Notes: generated by a model not told the origin, from the sequence alone. A stretch of 64,000 nt of DNA from Symsagittifera roscoffensis (GCF_963678635.1 NC_087070.1:14015840-14079839); one strand, 5' to 3'. Shown: positions 48,515-62,300, counted from the stretch's first letter. Translations and numbers: made by a program.

Positions 48515-50124
48515 GTGAGTTCTCAATGCCACAAGTATCACTACTGTTGTCTTGCAAAAATCAGCACTGTATCAGTCGTAAGACGTGCTTTCTCCCAGAT
48601 TTTTTTTTTATATTGATGTTTCAACCAAAATGGTTTCCAGATCACTTCTATAACACTAAACACCGTACGCCGCAGCCACATTTAGAAATCGAGCAAAAAC
48701 GATTTATTTTTTGCTTTTTGAAAAATTTTAGACGACGTCTCGAGCCGAGATCCGCGACTCATGATGCGACCGAAATGGGTAGCCGAAATGGACTTTCTGT
48801 GACCAAAATTCCACCATCCCTCAGGAGGCTTGAGTCGCACAAAGTCACAACATAGCTAATTTGAGTCGCGATGGTCGCAACATAAGTCCCCGACCTCGAC
48901 CCGGGGTTTTATAGCAAGCATTCGCGCTCACGTTTGTAGAATGCGTTTTGTGTTATTCGGCCAAAGTGGGTATTGTAAAATAGCAGCGAAGAAAGAATGT
49001 TATTAGGATCAAGGCGGGACTATCGAACTTAAATAAGTGCAACTGTAGCAACATCAACCAATTCAAACCAGCCATAACCTTCAAACTAGAAAAATATTAT
49101 TTGATGCTGATAATTTCAAATTTAGTGAGCTTGTCGTGGTCGCCGTCCTCCCACTTTTGATGCTTCAACTAAGGCTAGTCTTCAACTGGGAAAGAAGTCA
49201 TAAAATAAAGTGACATGTGTCGAAAGGGTGATGTGTGTCATAATGCACACAAATATATTGTTTCAACTTCAGGCACAATGGACTGACCCTCGCCTCGTTT
49301 CGTTTTTCGGAATCGACGAGAAGAAGTGGGAAAACCGACCGACACTGGAGTTCGGAGTGTCCACTCTTGGCCTTGTATGGACTCCGGAGATCCACTACAG
49401 TCCACTGGTGTCCATAGAGAGATCGGAGCAGGAGGCGGGCAGAGTGGAGCTGAAGAGAGGGGGGCAGATCAGCTACAGAAAACAGGGCAGATACACTTTC
49501 GCCTGTGACATCGCCCTCAAAATGTTCCCCTTTGACAGCCATGTCTGCCAAGTGAGCACAAAACAAACACACTTCCATTCAACTCCCCCAAAAACCATTC
49601 CATGTTGCGGACCACTTTAGAAATTGATTTTTCAACAGAGAAAAAGGTTCTTGCTAATTCATGTTTGTCCCCAATAACCCAAGCATAAAAATTCCGTTCG
49701 AGTTCAAGTATTCGATGAAATATTAATTACATAATCAAAATTTGTAGAAATTTAATGAAAAACTATATCTATCCGAGTATGTTTAATAATAAATAAAGTT
49801 TACGCATGAAAAAAAATCATGGATAAAAATGTCTACAATTTAACAATTTTCTGCGCAGATAGTGGTGGCTGTCTACAATCAAGATGTTCAAAATTTTCCC
49901 CTCATCGACAACAAGCAAAAGTTTTTTGGCATGAGCTCGAGCCAGTCAACCGCCGACTTCTTTTTTCGGGACTTCAACATCAGCAAAGACTACTCAGGCT
50001 TTTTTAGGGCGAGTGAGTTTCAAACTTATGTGTCGTCACACACTCTCAAGTTCCACATGAGCAGGAAGTACCAGGTGTTTCTTCTCACAATATTCCTCCC
50101 AAATGCCATCCTCACTGTCCTCAG
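48287..50124 (+). CDS. Cys-loop ligand-gated ion channel subunit, 5' part (spliced, partial)
   Basis: Coding exons 48,287-48,514, 49,273-49,551 and 49,859-50,124 join in frame (introns phase 0, 0, then 2) to give 257 residues plus two bases. The product is a subunit of a pentameric plasma-membrane receptor channel. In order: a signal peptide (about 1-24; hydrophobic LLLSLSSLTTLVLI), the strand/loop motif WTDPRL at 79-84, the loop-A-like WTPEIHY at 112-118, the Cys-loop C154-C168 with exactly 13 residues between and FPFD at 161-164, and the start of M1 (about 239-257, central Pro250). NTT (28) and NIS (209) are possible N-glycosylation sites. There are no vicinal cysteines before M1, so it is not a nicotinic alpha-type subunit. 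The RYTFACDIALKMFPFD region and the F-x-T element before M1 suggest the GABA/glycine/glutamate-gated-chloride branch. M2, which sets ion selectivity, and M3-M4 are outside the window, so ligand and selectivity are unknown. It could also belong to an orphan invertebrate clade. Confidence 0.9.
48515..49272 (+). other. Ion channel intron 1 (758 nt)
   Basis: GTGAGT donor and TTTCAACTTCAG acceptor, phase 0. The middle (48,740-48,910) is rich in GAGTCGC/GGTCGCAACAT motifs and contains an element-like end, so a transposon remnant is inserted here. An open frame running through 48,526-48,855 has no domain and is not counted as a gene. Confidence 0.85.
48873..48905. repeat. Element-end-like motif inside intron 1
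   Basis: Starts GGTCGCAACATAAGTC and ends CTCGACCCGGG. It aligns without gaps to 47,202-47,234, the right terminus of the giant element, at 23 of 33 positions. It also shares CCTCGACCCGGG (12 bases) exactly with the reverse complement of the left terminus. The following bases are GTTTTATAG, without a TA immediately after GGG. No partner end is evident, so this is probably a solo or decayed end. Confidence 0.55.
49273..49551 (+). other. Ion channel exon 2 (binding-domain core and Cys-loop)
   Basis: 93 codons, from GCACAATGGACTGAC after the acceptor AG at 49,271-49,272 to TGCCAA before the donor GTGAGC at 49,552. It encodes AQWTDPRL, GLVWTPEIHY, RGGQISYRKQGRYTF and the complete Cys-loop. The downstream intron is 307 nt (49,552-49,858), AT-rich, with acceptor TTTTCTGCGCAG. 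Confidence 0.9.
49859..50124 (+). other. Ion channel exon 3 (end of binding domain, start of M1)
   Basis: 88 codons plus AG, beginning ATAGTGGTGGCTGTC and ending CTCACTGTCCTCAG before the donor GTAAAT at 50,125. The split codon AG|N could encode Ser, which would fit the Ser-Trp pair commonly found at the end of M1 in this family; that is inference because the next exon lies beyond the window. It encodes the AVYNQD region, the loop F/loop C stretch and most of M1 (RKYQVFLLTIFLPNAILTVL). Confidence 0.88.
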
Positions 50125-50194
50125 GTAAATACCATTCTCATTCAACGCATATTTAGTTGGCACAAATTCATGCACTTTCTCTAAAAATTTTCTG

Positions 50195-50380
50195 TTCTCT
50201 TACTTGGAAGGCATGTCCTCATTGATTGCCAGTGTAACTTACTTATGAATTTACTCAGTGAAAAAAATTTTTTCTCTCAATTGGTTGAAATATTTTCACT
50301 GTTTGCACATAAAAATTAGTTGTGGATATCCATTCCCTCACTCAGTAAAAACTTTTTCCTCTCCTTTGGATGCCATATCG
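50195..50380 (+). repeat. Diverged satellite monomers at the left edge of the intron array
   Basis: About two monomers that keep the ACTCAGT, CTCTCAATTGGTTG and CACTG boxes but differ from the homogeneous core at many positions. They grade into the first regular C-type monomer near 50,381. Confidence 0.75.
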
Positions 50381-53300
50381 TCACTGATTGCTACTGTAAA
50401 ATGTTTGTGGATCTCCATTCCCTGACTCAGAAAAGATTTATTTTCTCTCATCTGGTTGCCATTTCCCCACTGTTTGCATATGAAATTTAGTTGTGGGTAT
50501 CCATTCCCTCACTCAGTTAAGAATTTTTTTCATTCATTTGGTTACCATATCCTCACTGCTTGAAAAGTAACTGAGGATGGATCTCCATTCCCATACTCAG
50601 TAAAAAAAATCTTTTTCTCATTTGGAGGCCATATTATCACTGATTGCTACTGTAAAATGTTTGTGGATCTCCATTCCCTGACTCAGAAAAGATTTATTTT
50701 CTCTCATCTCGTTGCCCCTTCCCCACTGTTTGCATATGAAATTTAGTTGTGAGTATCCATTCCCTCACTCAGTTAAGAATTTTTTTCATTCATTTGGTTA
50801 CCATATCCTCACTGCTTGAAAAGTAACTGAGGATGGATCTCCATTCCCATACTCAGTAAAAAAAAATATTTCTCTCATTTGGAGGCCATATTATCACTGA
50901 TTGCTACTGTAAAATGTTTGTGGATCTCCATTCCCTGACTCAGAAAAGATTTATTTTCTCTCATCTGGTTGCCATTTCCCCACTGTTTGCATATGAAATT
51001 TAGTTGTGGGTATCCATTCCCTCACTCAGTTAAGAATTTTTTTCATTCATTTGGTTACCATATCCTCACTGCTTGAAAAGTAACTGAGGATGGATCTCCA
51101 TTCCCATATTCAGTAAAAAAAATCTTTCTCTCATTTGGAGGCCATATTATCACTGATTGCTACTGTAAAATGTTTGTGGATCTCCATTCCCTGACTCAGA
51201 AAGATTTATTTTCTCTCATCTGGTTGCCATTTCCCCACTGTTTGCATATGAAATTTAGTTGTGGGTATCCATTCCCTCACTCAGTTAAGAATTTTTTTCA
51301 TTCATTTGGTTACCATATCCTCACTGCTTGAAAAGTAACTGAGGATGGATCTCCATTCCCATACTCAGTAAAAAAATCTTTCTCTCATATTGAGGCCATA
51401 TTATCACTGATTGCCACTGGAAAATGGTTGTGGATATCCATTCCCCGACTCAGAAAGAATTATTTTCTCTCATATGGTTGCCATTTCCCCACTGTTTGCA
51501 AATGAAACTTAGTTGTGGGTATCCATTCCCTCACTCAGTTAAGAATTTTTTTCATTCATTTGGTTACCATATCCTCACTGCTTGAAAAGTAACTGAGGAT
51601 GGATCTCCATTCCCATACTCAGTAAAAAAAACCTTTCTCTCATTTGGAGGCCATATTATCACTGATTGCTACTGTAAAATGTTTGTGGATCTCCATTCCC
51701 TGACTCAGAAAAGATTTATTTTCTCTCATCTGGTTGCCATTTCCCCACTGTTTGCATATGAAATTTAGTTGTGGGTATCCATTCCCTCACTCAGTTAAGA
51801 ATTTTTTTCATTCATTTGGTTACCATATCCTCACTGCTTGAAAAGTAACTGAGGATGGATCTCCATTCCCATACTCAGTAAAAAAAATCTTTTTCTCATT
51901 TGGAGGCCATATTATCACTGATTGCTACTGTAAAATGTTTGTGGATCTCCATTCCCTGACTCAGAAAAGATTTATTTTCTCTCATCTGGTTGCCATTTCC
52001 CCACTGTTTGCATATGAAATTTAGTTGTGGGTATTCATTCCCTCACTCAGTTAAGAATTTTTTTCATTCATTTGGTTACCATATCCTCACTGCTTGAAAA
52101 GTAACTGAGGATGGATCTCCATTCCCATACTCAGTAAAAAAAATCTTTTTCTCATTTGGAGGCCATATTATCACTGATTGCTACTGTAAAATGTTTGTGG
52201 ATCTCCATTCCCTGACTCAGAAAAGATTTATTTTCTCTCATCTCGTTGCCCCTTCCCCACTGTTTGCATATGAAATTTAGTTGTGGGTATCCATTCCCTC
52301 ACTCAGTTAAGAATTTTTTTCATTCATTTGGTTACCATATCCTCACTGCTTGAAAAGTAACTGAGGATGGATCTCCATTCCCATACTCAGTAAAAAAAAT
52401 CTTTCTCTCATTTGGAGGCCATATTATCACTGATTGCTACTGTAAAATGTTTGTGGATCTCCATTCCCTGACTCAGAAAGATTTATTTTCTCTCATCTGG
52501 TTGCCATTTCCCCACTGTTTGCATATGAAATTTAGTTGTGGGTATCCATTCCCTCACTCAGTTAAGAATTTTTTTCATTCATTTGGTTACCATATCCTCA
52601 CTGCTTGAAAAGTAACTGAGGATGGATCTCCATTCCCATACTCAGTAAAAAAATCTTTCTCTCATTTTGAGGCCATATTATCACTGATTGCCACTGGAAA
52701 ATGGTTGTGGATATCCATTCCCCGACTCAGAAAGAATTATTTTCTCTCATATGGTTGCCATTTCCCCACTGTTTGCAAATGAAACTTAGTTGTGGGTATC
52801 CATTCCCTCACTCAGTTAAGAATTTTTTTCATTCATTTGGTTACCATATCCTCACTGCTTGAAAAGTAACTGAGGATGGATCTCCATTCCCATACTCAGT
52901 AAAAAAAACCTTTCTCTCATTTGGAGGCCATATTATCACTGATTGCTACTGTAAAATGTTTGTGGATCTCCATTCCCTGACTCAGAAAAGATTTATTTTC
53001 TCTCATCTGGTTGCCATTTCCCCACTGTTTGCATATGAAATTTAGTTGTGGGTATCCATTCCCTCACTCAGTTAAGAATTTTTTTCATTCATTTGGTTAC
53101 CATATCCTCACTGCTTGAAAAGTAACTGAGGATGGATCTCCATTCCCATACTCAGTAAAAAAAATCTTTTTCTCATTTGGAGGCCATATTATCACTGATT
53201 GCTACTGTAAAATGTTTGTGGATCTCCATTCCCTGACTCAGAAAATATTTATTTTCTCTCATCTGGTTGCCATTTCCCCACTGTTTGCATATGAAATTTA

Positions 53301-56300
53301 GTTGTGGGTATTCATTCCCTCACTCAGTTAAGAATTTTTTTCATTCATTTGGTTACCATATCCTCACTGCTTGAAAAGTAACTGAGGATGGATCTCCATT
53401 CCCATACTCAGTAAAAAAAATCTTTTTCTCATTTGGAGGCCATATTATCACTGATTGCTACTGTAAAATGTTTGTGGATCTCCATTCCCTGACTCAGAAA
53501 AGATTTATTTTCTCTCATCTCGTTGCCCCTTCCCCACTGTTTGCATATGAAATTTAGTTGTGGGTATCCATTCCCTCACTCAGTTAAGAATTTTTTTCAT
53601 TCATTTGGTTACCATATCCTCACTGCTTGAAAAGTAACTGAGGATGGATCTCCATTCCCATACTCAGTAAAAAAAAATCTTTCTCTCATTTGGAGGCCAT
53701 ATTATCACTGATTGCTACTGTAAAATGTTTGTGGATCTCCATTCCCTGACTCAGAAAAGATTTATTTTCTCTCATCTGGTTGCCATTTCCCCACTGTTTG
53801 CATATGAAATTTAGTTGTGGGTATCCATTCCCTCACTCAGTTAAGAATTTTTTTCATTCATTTGGTTACCATATCCTCACTGCTTGAAAAGTAACTGAGG
53901 ATGGATCTCCATTCCCATACTCAGTAAAAAAAATCTTTCTCTCATTTGGAGGCCATATTATCACTGATTGCTACTGTAAAATGTTTGTGGATCTCCATTC
54001 CCTGACTCAGAAAGATTTATTTTCTCTCATCTGGTTGCCATTTCCCCACTGTTTGCATATGAAATTTAGTTGTGGGTATCCATTCCCTCACTCAGTTAAG
54101 AATTTTTTTCATTCATTTGGTTACCATATCCTCACTGCTTGAAAAGTAACTGAGGATGGATCTCCATTCCCATACTCAGTAAAAAAATCTTTCTCTCATT
54201 TTGAGGCCATATTATCACTGATTGCCACTGGAAAATGGTTGTTGATATCCATTCCCCGACTCAGAAAGAAATATTTTCTCTCATATGGTTGCCATTTCCC
54301 CACTGTTTGCAAATGAAACTTAGTTGTGGGTATCCATTCCCTCACTCAGTTAAGAATTTTTTTCATTCATTTGGTTACCATATCCTCACTGCTTGAAAAG
54401 TAACTGAGGATGGATCTCCATTCCCATACTCAGTAAAAAAAACCTTTCTCTCATTTGGAGGCCATATTATCACTGATTGCTACTGTAAAATGTTTGTGGA
54501 TCTCCATTCCCTGACTCAGAAAAGATTTATTTTCTCTCATCTGGTTGCCATTTCCCCACTGTTTGCATATGAAATTTAGTTGTGGGTATCCATTCCCTCA
54601 CTCAGTTAAGAATTTTTTTCATTCATTTGGTTACCATATCCTCACTGCTTGAAAAGTAACTGAGGATGGATCTCCATTCCCATACTCAGTAAAAAAAATC
54701 TTTCTCTCATTTGGAGGCCATATTATCACTGATTGCTACTGTAAAATGTTTGTGGATCTCCATTCCCTGACTCAGAAAGATTTATTTTCTCTCATCTGGT
54801 TGCCATTTCCCCACTGTTTGCATATGAAATTTAGTTGTGGGTATCCATTCCCTCCCTCAGTTAAGAATTTTTTTCATTCATTTGGTTACCATATCCTCAC
54901 TGCTTGAAAAGTAACTGAGGATGGATCTCCATTCCCATACTCAGTAAAAAAATCTTTCTCTCATTTTGAGGCCATATTATCACTGATTGCCACTGGAAAA
55001 TGGTTGTGGATATCCATTCCCCGACTCAGAAAGAATTATTTTCTCTCATGTGGTTGCCATTTCCCCACTGTTTGCAAATGAAACTTAGTTGTGGGTATCC
55101 ATTCCCTCACTCAGTTAAGAATTTTTTTCATTCATTTGGTTACCATATCCTCACTGCTTGAAAAGTAACTGAGGATGGATCTCCATTCCCATACTCAGTA
55201 AAAAAAAAATTTTCTCTCATTTGGAGGCCATATTATCACTGATTGCTACTGTAAAATGTTTGTGGATCTCCATTCCCTGACTCAGAAAAGATTTATTTTC
55301 TCTCATCTGGTTGCCATTTCCCCACTGTTTGCATATGAAATTTAGTTGTGGGTATCCATTCCCTCACTCAGTTAAGAATTTTTTTCATTCATTTGGTTAC
55401 CATATCCTCACTGCTTGAAAAGTAACTGAGGATGGATCTCCATTCCCATACTCAGTAAAAAAAATCTTTCTCTCATTTGGAGGCCATATTATCACTGATT
55501 GCTACTGTAAAATGTTTGTGGATCTCCATTCCCTGACTCAGAAAAGATTTATTTTCTCTCATCTGGTTGCCATTTCCCCACTGTTTGCATATGAAATTTA
55601 GTTGTGGGTATCCATTCCCTCACTCAGTTAAGAATTTTTTTCATTCATTTGGTTACCATATCCTCACTGCTTGAAAAGTAACTGAGGATGGATCTCCATT
55701 CCCATACTCATTAAAAAAAATTTCTCTCATTTGGAGGCCATATTATCACTGATTGCCACTGGAAATTGGTTGTGGATATCCATTCCCCGACTCAGAAAGA
55801 ATTATTTTTTCTCATATGATTGCCATTTCCCCACTGTTTGCATATGAAATTTAGTTGTGGGTATCCATTCCCTCACTCAGTTAAGAATTTTTTCATTCAT
55901 TTGGTTACCATATCCTCACTGCCTAAAAAGTAACTGAGGATGGATCTCCATTCCCATACTCAGTAAAAAAATCTTTTTCTCAATTGGAGGCCATATTATC
56001 ACTGATTGCTACTGTAAAATGTTTGAGGATCTCCGTTCCCTGACTCAGAAAAGATTTATTTTCTCTCATCTGGTTGCCATTTCCCCACTGTTTGCATATG
56101 AAATTTAGTTGTGGGTATCCATTCCCTCACTCAGTTAAGAATTTTTTTCATTCATTTGGTTACCATATCCTCACTGCTTGAAAAGTAACTGAGGATGGAT
56201 CTCCATTCCCATACTCAGTAAAAAAAATCTTTCTCTCATTTGGAGGCCATATTATCACTGATTGCTACTGTAAAATGTTTGTGGATCTCCATTCCCTGAC

Positions 56301-59300
56301 TCAGAAAAGATTTATTTTCTCTCATCTGGTTGCCATTTCCCCACTGTTTGCATATGAAATTTAGTTGTGGGTATCCATTCCCTCACTCAATTAAGAATTT
56401 TTTCATTCATTTGGTTACCATATCCTCACTGCTTGAAAAGTAACTGAGGATGGATCTCCATTCCCATACTCAGTAAAAAAATCTTTCTCTCATTTGGAGG
56501 CCATATTATCACTGATTGCCACTGGAAAATGGTTGTGGATATCCATTCCCCGACTCGGAAAGATTTATTTTCTCTCATCTGGTTGCCATTTCCCCACTGT
56601 TTGCATATGAAATTTAGTTGTGGGTATCCATTCCCTCACTCAGTTAAGAATTTTTTTCATTCATTTGGTTACCATATCCTCACTGCTTGAAAAGTAACTG
56701 AGGATGGATCTCCATTCCCATACTCAGTAAAAAAAATCTTTCTCTCATTTGGAGGCCATATTATCACTGATTGCTACTGTAAAATGTTTGTGGATCTCCA
56801 TTCCCTGACTCAGAAAGATTTATTTTCTCTCATCTGGTTGCCATTTCCCCACTGTTTGCATATGAAATTTAGTTGTGGGTATCCATTCCCTCACTCAGTT
56901 AAGAATTTTTTTCATTCATTTGGTTACCATATCCTCACTGCTTGAAAAGTAACTGAGGATGGATCTCCATTCCCATACTCAGTAAAAAAATCTTTCTCTC
57001 ATTTGGAGGCCATATTATCACTGATTGCTACTGTAAAATGTTTGTGGATCTCCATTCCCTGACTCAGAAAAGATTTAATTTCTCTCATCTGGTTGCCATT
57101 TCCCCACTGTTTGCATATGAAATTTAGTTGTGTTTATCCATTCCCTCACTCAGTTAAGAATTTTTTTCATTCATTTGGTTACCATATCCTCACTGCTTGA
57201 AAAGTAACTGAGGATGGATCTCCATTCCCATACCCAGTAAAAAAAAATCTTTCTCTCATTTGGAGGCCATATTATCACTGATTGCTACTGTAAAATGTTT
57301 GTGGATCTCCATTCCCTGACTCAGAAAAGATTTATTTTCTCTCATCTGGTTGCCATTTTCCCACTGTTTGCATATGAAGTTTAGTTGTGGGTATCCATTC
57401 CCTCACTCAGTTAAGAATATTTTTCATTCATTTGGTTACCATATCCTCACTGCTTGAAAAGTAACTGAGGATGGATCTCCATTCCCATACTCAGTAAAAA
57501 AAATCTTTCTCTCATTTGGAGGCCATATTATCACTGATTGCTACTGTAAAATGTTTGTGGATCTCCATTCCCCGACTCAGAAAGAATTATTTTCTCTCAT
57601 CTGGTTGCCATTTCCCCACCGTTTGCATATGAAATTTAGTTGTGGGTATCCATTCCCTCACTCAGTTAAGAATTTTTTTCATTCATTTGGTTACCATATC
57701 CTCACTGCTTGAAAAGTAACTGAGGATGGATCTCCATTCCCATACTCAGTAAAAAAATCTTTCTCTCATTTGGAGGCCATATTATCACTGATTGCTACTG
57801 TAAAATGTTTGTGGATCTCCATTCCCTGACTCAGAAAAGATTTATTTTCTCTCATCTGGTTGCCATTTCCCCACTGTTTGCATATGAAATTTAGTTGTGG
57901 GTATCCATTCCCTCACTCAGTTAAAAAAAAATTTCATTCATTTGGTTACCATATCCTCACTGCTTGAAAAGTAACTGAGGATGGATCTCCATTCCCATAC
58001 TCAGTAAAAAAATCTTTCTCTCATTTGGAGGCCATATTATCACTGATTGCCACTGGAAAATGGTTGTGGATATCCATTCCCCGACTCAGAAAGATTTATT
58101 TTCTCTCATCTGGTTGCCATTTCCCCACTATTTGCATATGAAATTTAGTTGTGGGTATCCATTCCCTCACTCAGTTAAGAATTTTTTTCATTCATTTGGT
58201 TACCATATCCTCACTGCTTGAAAAGTAACTGAGGATGGATCTCCATTCCCATACTCAGTGAAAAAAATCTTTGTCTCATTTGGAGGCCATATTATCACTG
58301 ATTGCTACTGTAAAATGTTTGTGGATCTCCATTCCCTGACTCAGAAAAGATTTATTTTCTCTCATCTGGTTGCCATTTCCCCACTGTTTGCATATGAAAT
58401 TTAGTTGTGTTTATCCATTCCCTCACTCAGTTAAGAATTTTTTTCATTCATTTGGTTACCATATCCTCACTGCTTGAAAAGTAACTGAGGATGGATCTCC
58501 ATTCCCATACCCAGTAAAAAAAATCTTTCTCTCATTTGGAGGCCATATTATCACTGATTGCTACTGTAAAATGTTTGTGGATCTCTATTCCCTGACTCAG
58601 AAAAGATTTATTTTCTCTCATCTGGTTGCCATTTCCCCACTGTTTGCATATGAAGTTTAGTTGTGGGTATCCATTCCCTCACTCAGTTAAGAATATTTTT
58701 CATTCATTTGGTTACCATATCCTCACTGCTTGAAAAGTAACTGAGGATGGATCTCCATTCCCATACTCAGTAAAAAAAATCTTTCTCTCATTTGGAGGCC
58801 ATATTATCACTGATTGCTACTGTAAAATGTTTGTGGATCTCCATTCCCCGACTCAGAAAGAATTATTTTCTCTCATCTGGTTGCCATTTCCCCACCGTTT
58901 GCATATGAAATTTAGTTGTGGGTATCCATTCCCTCACTCAGTTAAGAATATTTTTCATTCATTTGGTTAACATATCCTCACTGCTTGAAAAGTAACTGAG
59001 GATGGATCTCCATTCCCATACTCAGTAAAAAAAATCTTTCTCTCATTTGGAGGCCATATTATCACTGATTGCTACTGTAAAATGTTTGTGGATCTCCATT
59101 CCCTGACTCAGAAAAGATTTATTTTCTCTCATCTGGTTGCCATTTTCCCACTGTTTGCATATGAAATTTAGTTGTGGGTATCCATTCCCTCACTCAGTTA
59201 AGAATTTTTTTCATTCATTTGGTTACCATATCCTCACTGCTTGAAAAGTAACTGAGGATGGATCTCCATTCCCATACTCAGTAAAAAAAAATTCTTTCAT

Positions 59301-62300
59301 TTGGAGGCCATATTATCACTGATTGCCACTGGAAATTGGTTGTGGATATCCATTCCCCGACTCAGAAAGAATTATTTTCTCTCATATGGTTGCCATTTCC
59401 CCACTGTTTGCATATGAAATTTAGTTGTGGGTATCCATTCCCTCACTCAGTTAAGAATTTTTTTCATTCATTTGGTTACCATATCCTCACTGCTTGAAAA
59501 GTAACTGAGGATGGATCTCCATTCCCATACTCAGTAAAAAAATCTTTTTCTCATTTGGAGGCCATATTATCACTGATTGCTACTGTAAAATGTTTGTGGA
59601 TCTCCATTCCCTGACTCAGAAAAGATTTATTTTCTCTCATCTGGTTGCCATTTCCCCACTGTTTGCATATGAAATTTAGTTGTGGGTATCCATTCCCTCA
59701 CTCAGTTAAGAATTTTTTTCATTCATTTGGTTACCATATCCTCACTGCTTGAAAAGTAACTGAGGATGGATCTCCATTCCCATACTCAGTAAAAAAAATC
59801 TTTCTCTCATTTGGAGGCCATATTATCACTGATTGCTACTGTAAAATGTTTGTGGATCTCCATTCCCTGACTCAGAAAAGATTTATTTTCTCTCATCTGG
59901 TTGCCATTTCCCCACTGTTTGCATATGAAATTTAGTTGTGGGTATCCATTCCCTCACTCAGTTAAGAATTTTTTTCATTCATTTGGTTACCATATCCTCA
60001 CTGCTTGAAAAGTAACTGAGGATGGATCTCCATTCCCATACTCAGTAAAAAAAATTTCTCTCATTTGGAGGCCATATTATCACTGATTGCCACTGGAAAT
60101 TGGTTGTGGATATCCATTCCCCGACTCAGAAAGAATTATTTTCTCTCATATGGTTGCCATTTCCCCACTGTTTGCATATGAAATTTAGTTGTGGGTATCC
60201 ATTTCCTCACTCAGTTAAGAATTTTTTTCATTCATTTGGTTACCATATCCTCACTGCTTGAAACGTAACTGAGGATGGATCTCCATTCCCATACTCAGTA
60301 AAAAAATCTTTTTCTCATTTGGAGGCCATATTATTACTGATTGCTACTGTAAAATGTTTGTGGATCTCCATTCCCTGACTCGAAAAGATTTATTTTCTCT
60401 CATCTGGTTGCCATTTCCCAACTGTTTGCATATGAAATTTAGTTGTGGGTATCCATTCCCTCACTCAGTTAAAAAAAATTTTCATTCATTTGGTTACCAT
60501 ATCCTCACTGCTTGAAAAGTAAGTGAGGATGGATCTCCATTCCCATACTCAGTAAAAAAAATCTTTCTCTCATTTGGAGGCCATATTATCACTGATTGCT
60601 ACTGTAAAATGTTTGTGGATCTCCATTTCCTGACTCAGAAAGGTTTATTTTCTCTCATCTGGTTGCCATTTCCCCACTGTTTGCATATGAAATTTAGTTG
60701 TGGGTATCCATTCCCTCACTCAGTTAAGAATTTTTTTCAATCATTTGGTTACCATATCCTCACTGCTTGAAAAGTAACTGAGGATGGATCTCCATTTCCA
60801 TACTCAGTAAAAAAAATCTTTCTCTCATTTGGAGGCCATATTATCACTGATTGCTACTGTAAAATGTTTGTGGATCTCCATTCCCTGACTCAGAAAGATT
60901 TATTTTCTCTCATCTGGTTGCCATTTCCCCACTGTTTGCATATGAAATTTAGTTGTGGGTATCCATTCCCTCACTCAGTTAAGAATTTTTTTCATTCATT
61001 TGGTTACCATATCCTCACTGCTTGAAAAGTAACTGAGGATGGATCTCCATTCCCATACTCAGTAAAAAAAATCTTTCTCTCATTTGGAGGCCATATTATC
61101 ACTGATTGCTACTGTAAAATGTTTGTGGATCTCCATTCCCTGACTCAGAAAAGATTTATTTTCTCTCATCTGGTTGCCATTTCCCCACTGTTTGCATATG
61201 AAATTTAGTTGTGTTTATCCATTCCCTCACTCAGTTAAGAGTTTTTTTCATTCATTTGGTTACCATATCCTCACTGCTTGAAAAGTAACTGAGGATGGAT
61301 CTCCATTCCCATACCCAGTAAAAAAAATCTTTCTCTCATTTGGAGGCCATATTATCACTGATTGCTACTGTAAAATGTTTGTGGATCTCCATTCCCTGAC
61401 TCAGAAAAGATTAATTTTCTCTCATCTGGTTGCCATTTCCCCACTGTTTGCATATGAAGTTTAGTTGTGGGTATCCATTCCCTCACTCAGTTAAGAATAT
61501 TTTTCATTCATTTGGTTACCATATCCTCACTGCTTGAAAAGTAACTGAGGATGGATCTCCATTCCCATACTCAGTAAAAAAAATCTTTCTCTCATTTGGA
61601 GGCCATATTATTACTGATTGCTACTGTAAAATGTTTGTGGATCTCCATTCCCCGACTCAGAAAGAACTATTTCTCTCATCTGGTTGCCATTTCCCCACCG
61701 TTTGCGTATGAAATTTAGTTGTGGGTACCCATTCCCTCACTCAGTTAAGAATTTTTTTCATTCATTTGGTTACCATATCCTCACTGCTTGAAAAGTAACT
61801 GAGGATGGATCTCCATTCCCATACTCATTAAAAAAAATCTTTCTCTCATTTGGAGGCCATATTATTGTTGATTGCTACTGTAAAATGTTTGTGGATCTCC
61901 ATTCCCTGACTCAGTAAAAAAAATCTTTCTCTCATTTGGAGGCCATATTATTACTGATTGCTACTGTAAAATGTTTGTGGATCTCCATTCCCCGACTCAG
62001 AAAGATTTATTTTCTCTCATCAGGTTGCCATTTCCCCACTGTTTGCATATGAAATTTAGTTGTGGGTATCCGTTCCCTCACTCAGTTAAGAATTTTTTTC
62101 ATTCATTTGGCTACCATATCCTCACTGCTTGAAAAGTAACTGAGGATGGATCTCCATTCCCATACTCAGTAAAAAAAATCTTTCTCTCATTTGGAGGCCA
62201 TATTATCACGGATTGCTACTGTAAAATGTTTGTGGATCTTCATTCCCTGACTCAGAAAAGATTTATTTTCTCTCATCTGGTTGCCATTTCCCCACTGTTT

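Noticed and set aside
48526-48855. Open frame of 109 codons overlapping exon 1 of the channel gene
   Set aside because: It runs across the 48,515 donor and intron 1, overlaps exon 1 in another frame and has no domain; intron 1 joins exons 1 and 2 in phase 0 with family-consistent sequence.
49198-49578. 126-codon minus-strand open frame opposite exon 2
   Set aside because: Shadow of the coding exon; the plus strand carries the Cys-loop motifs.
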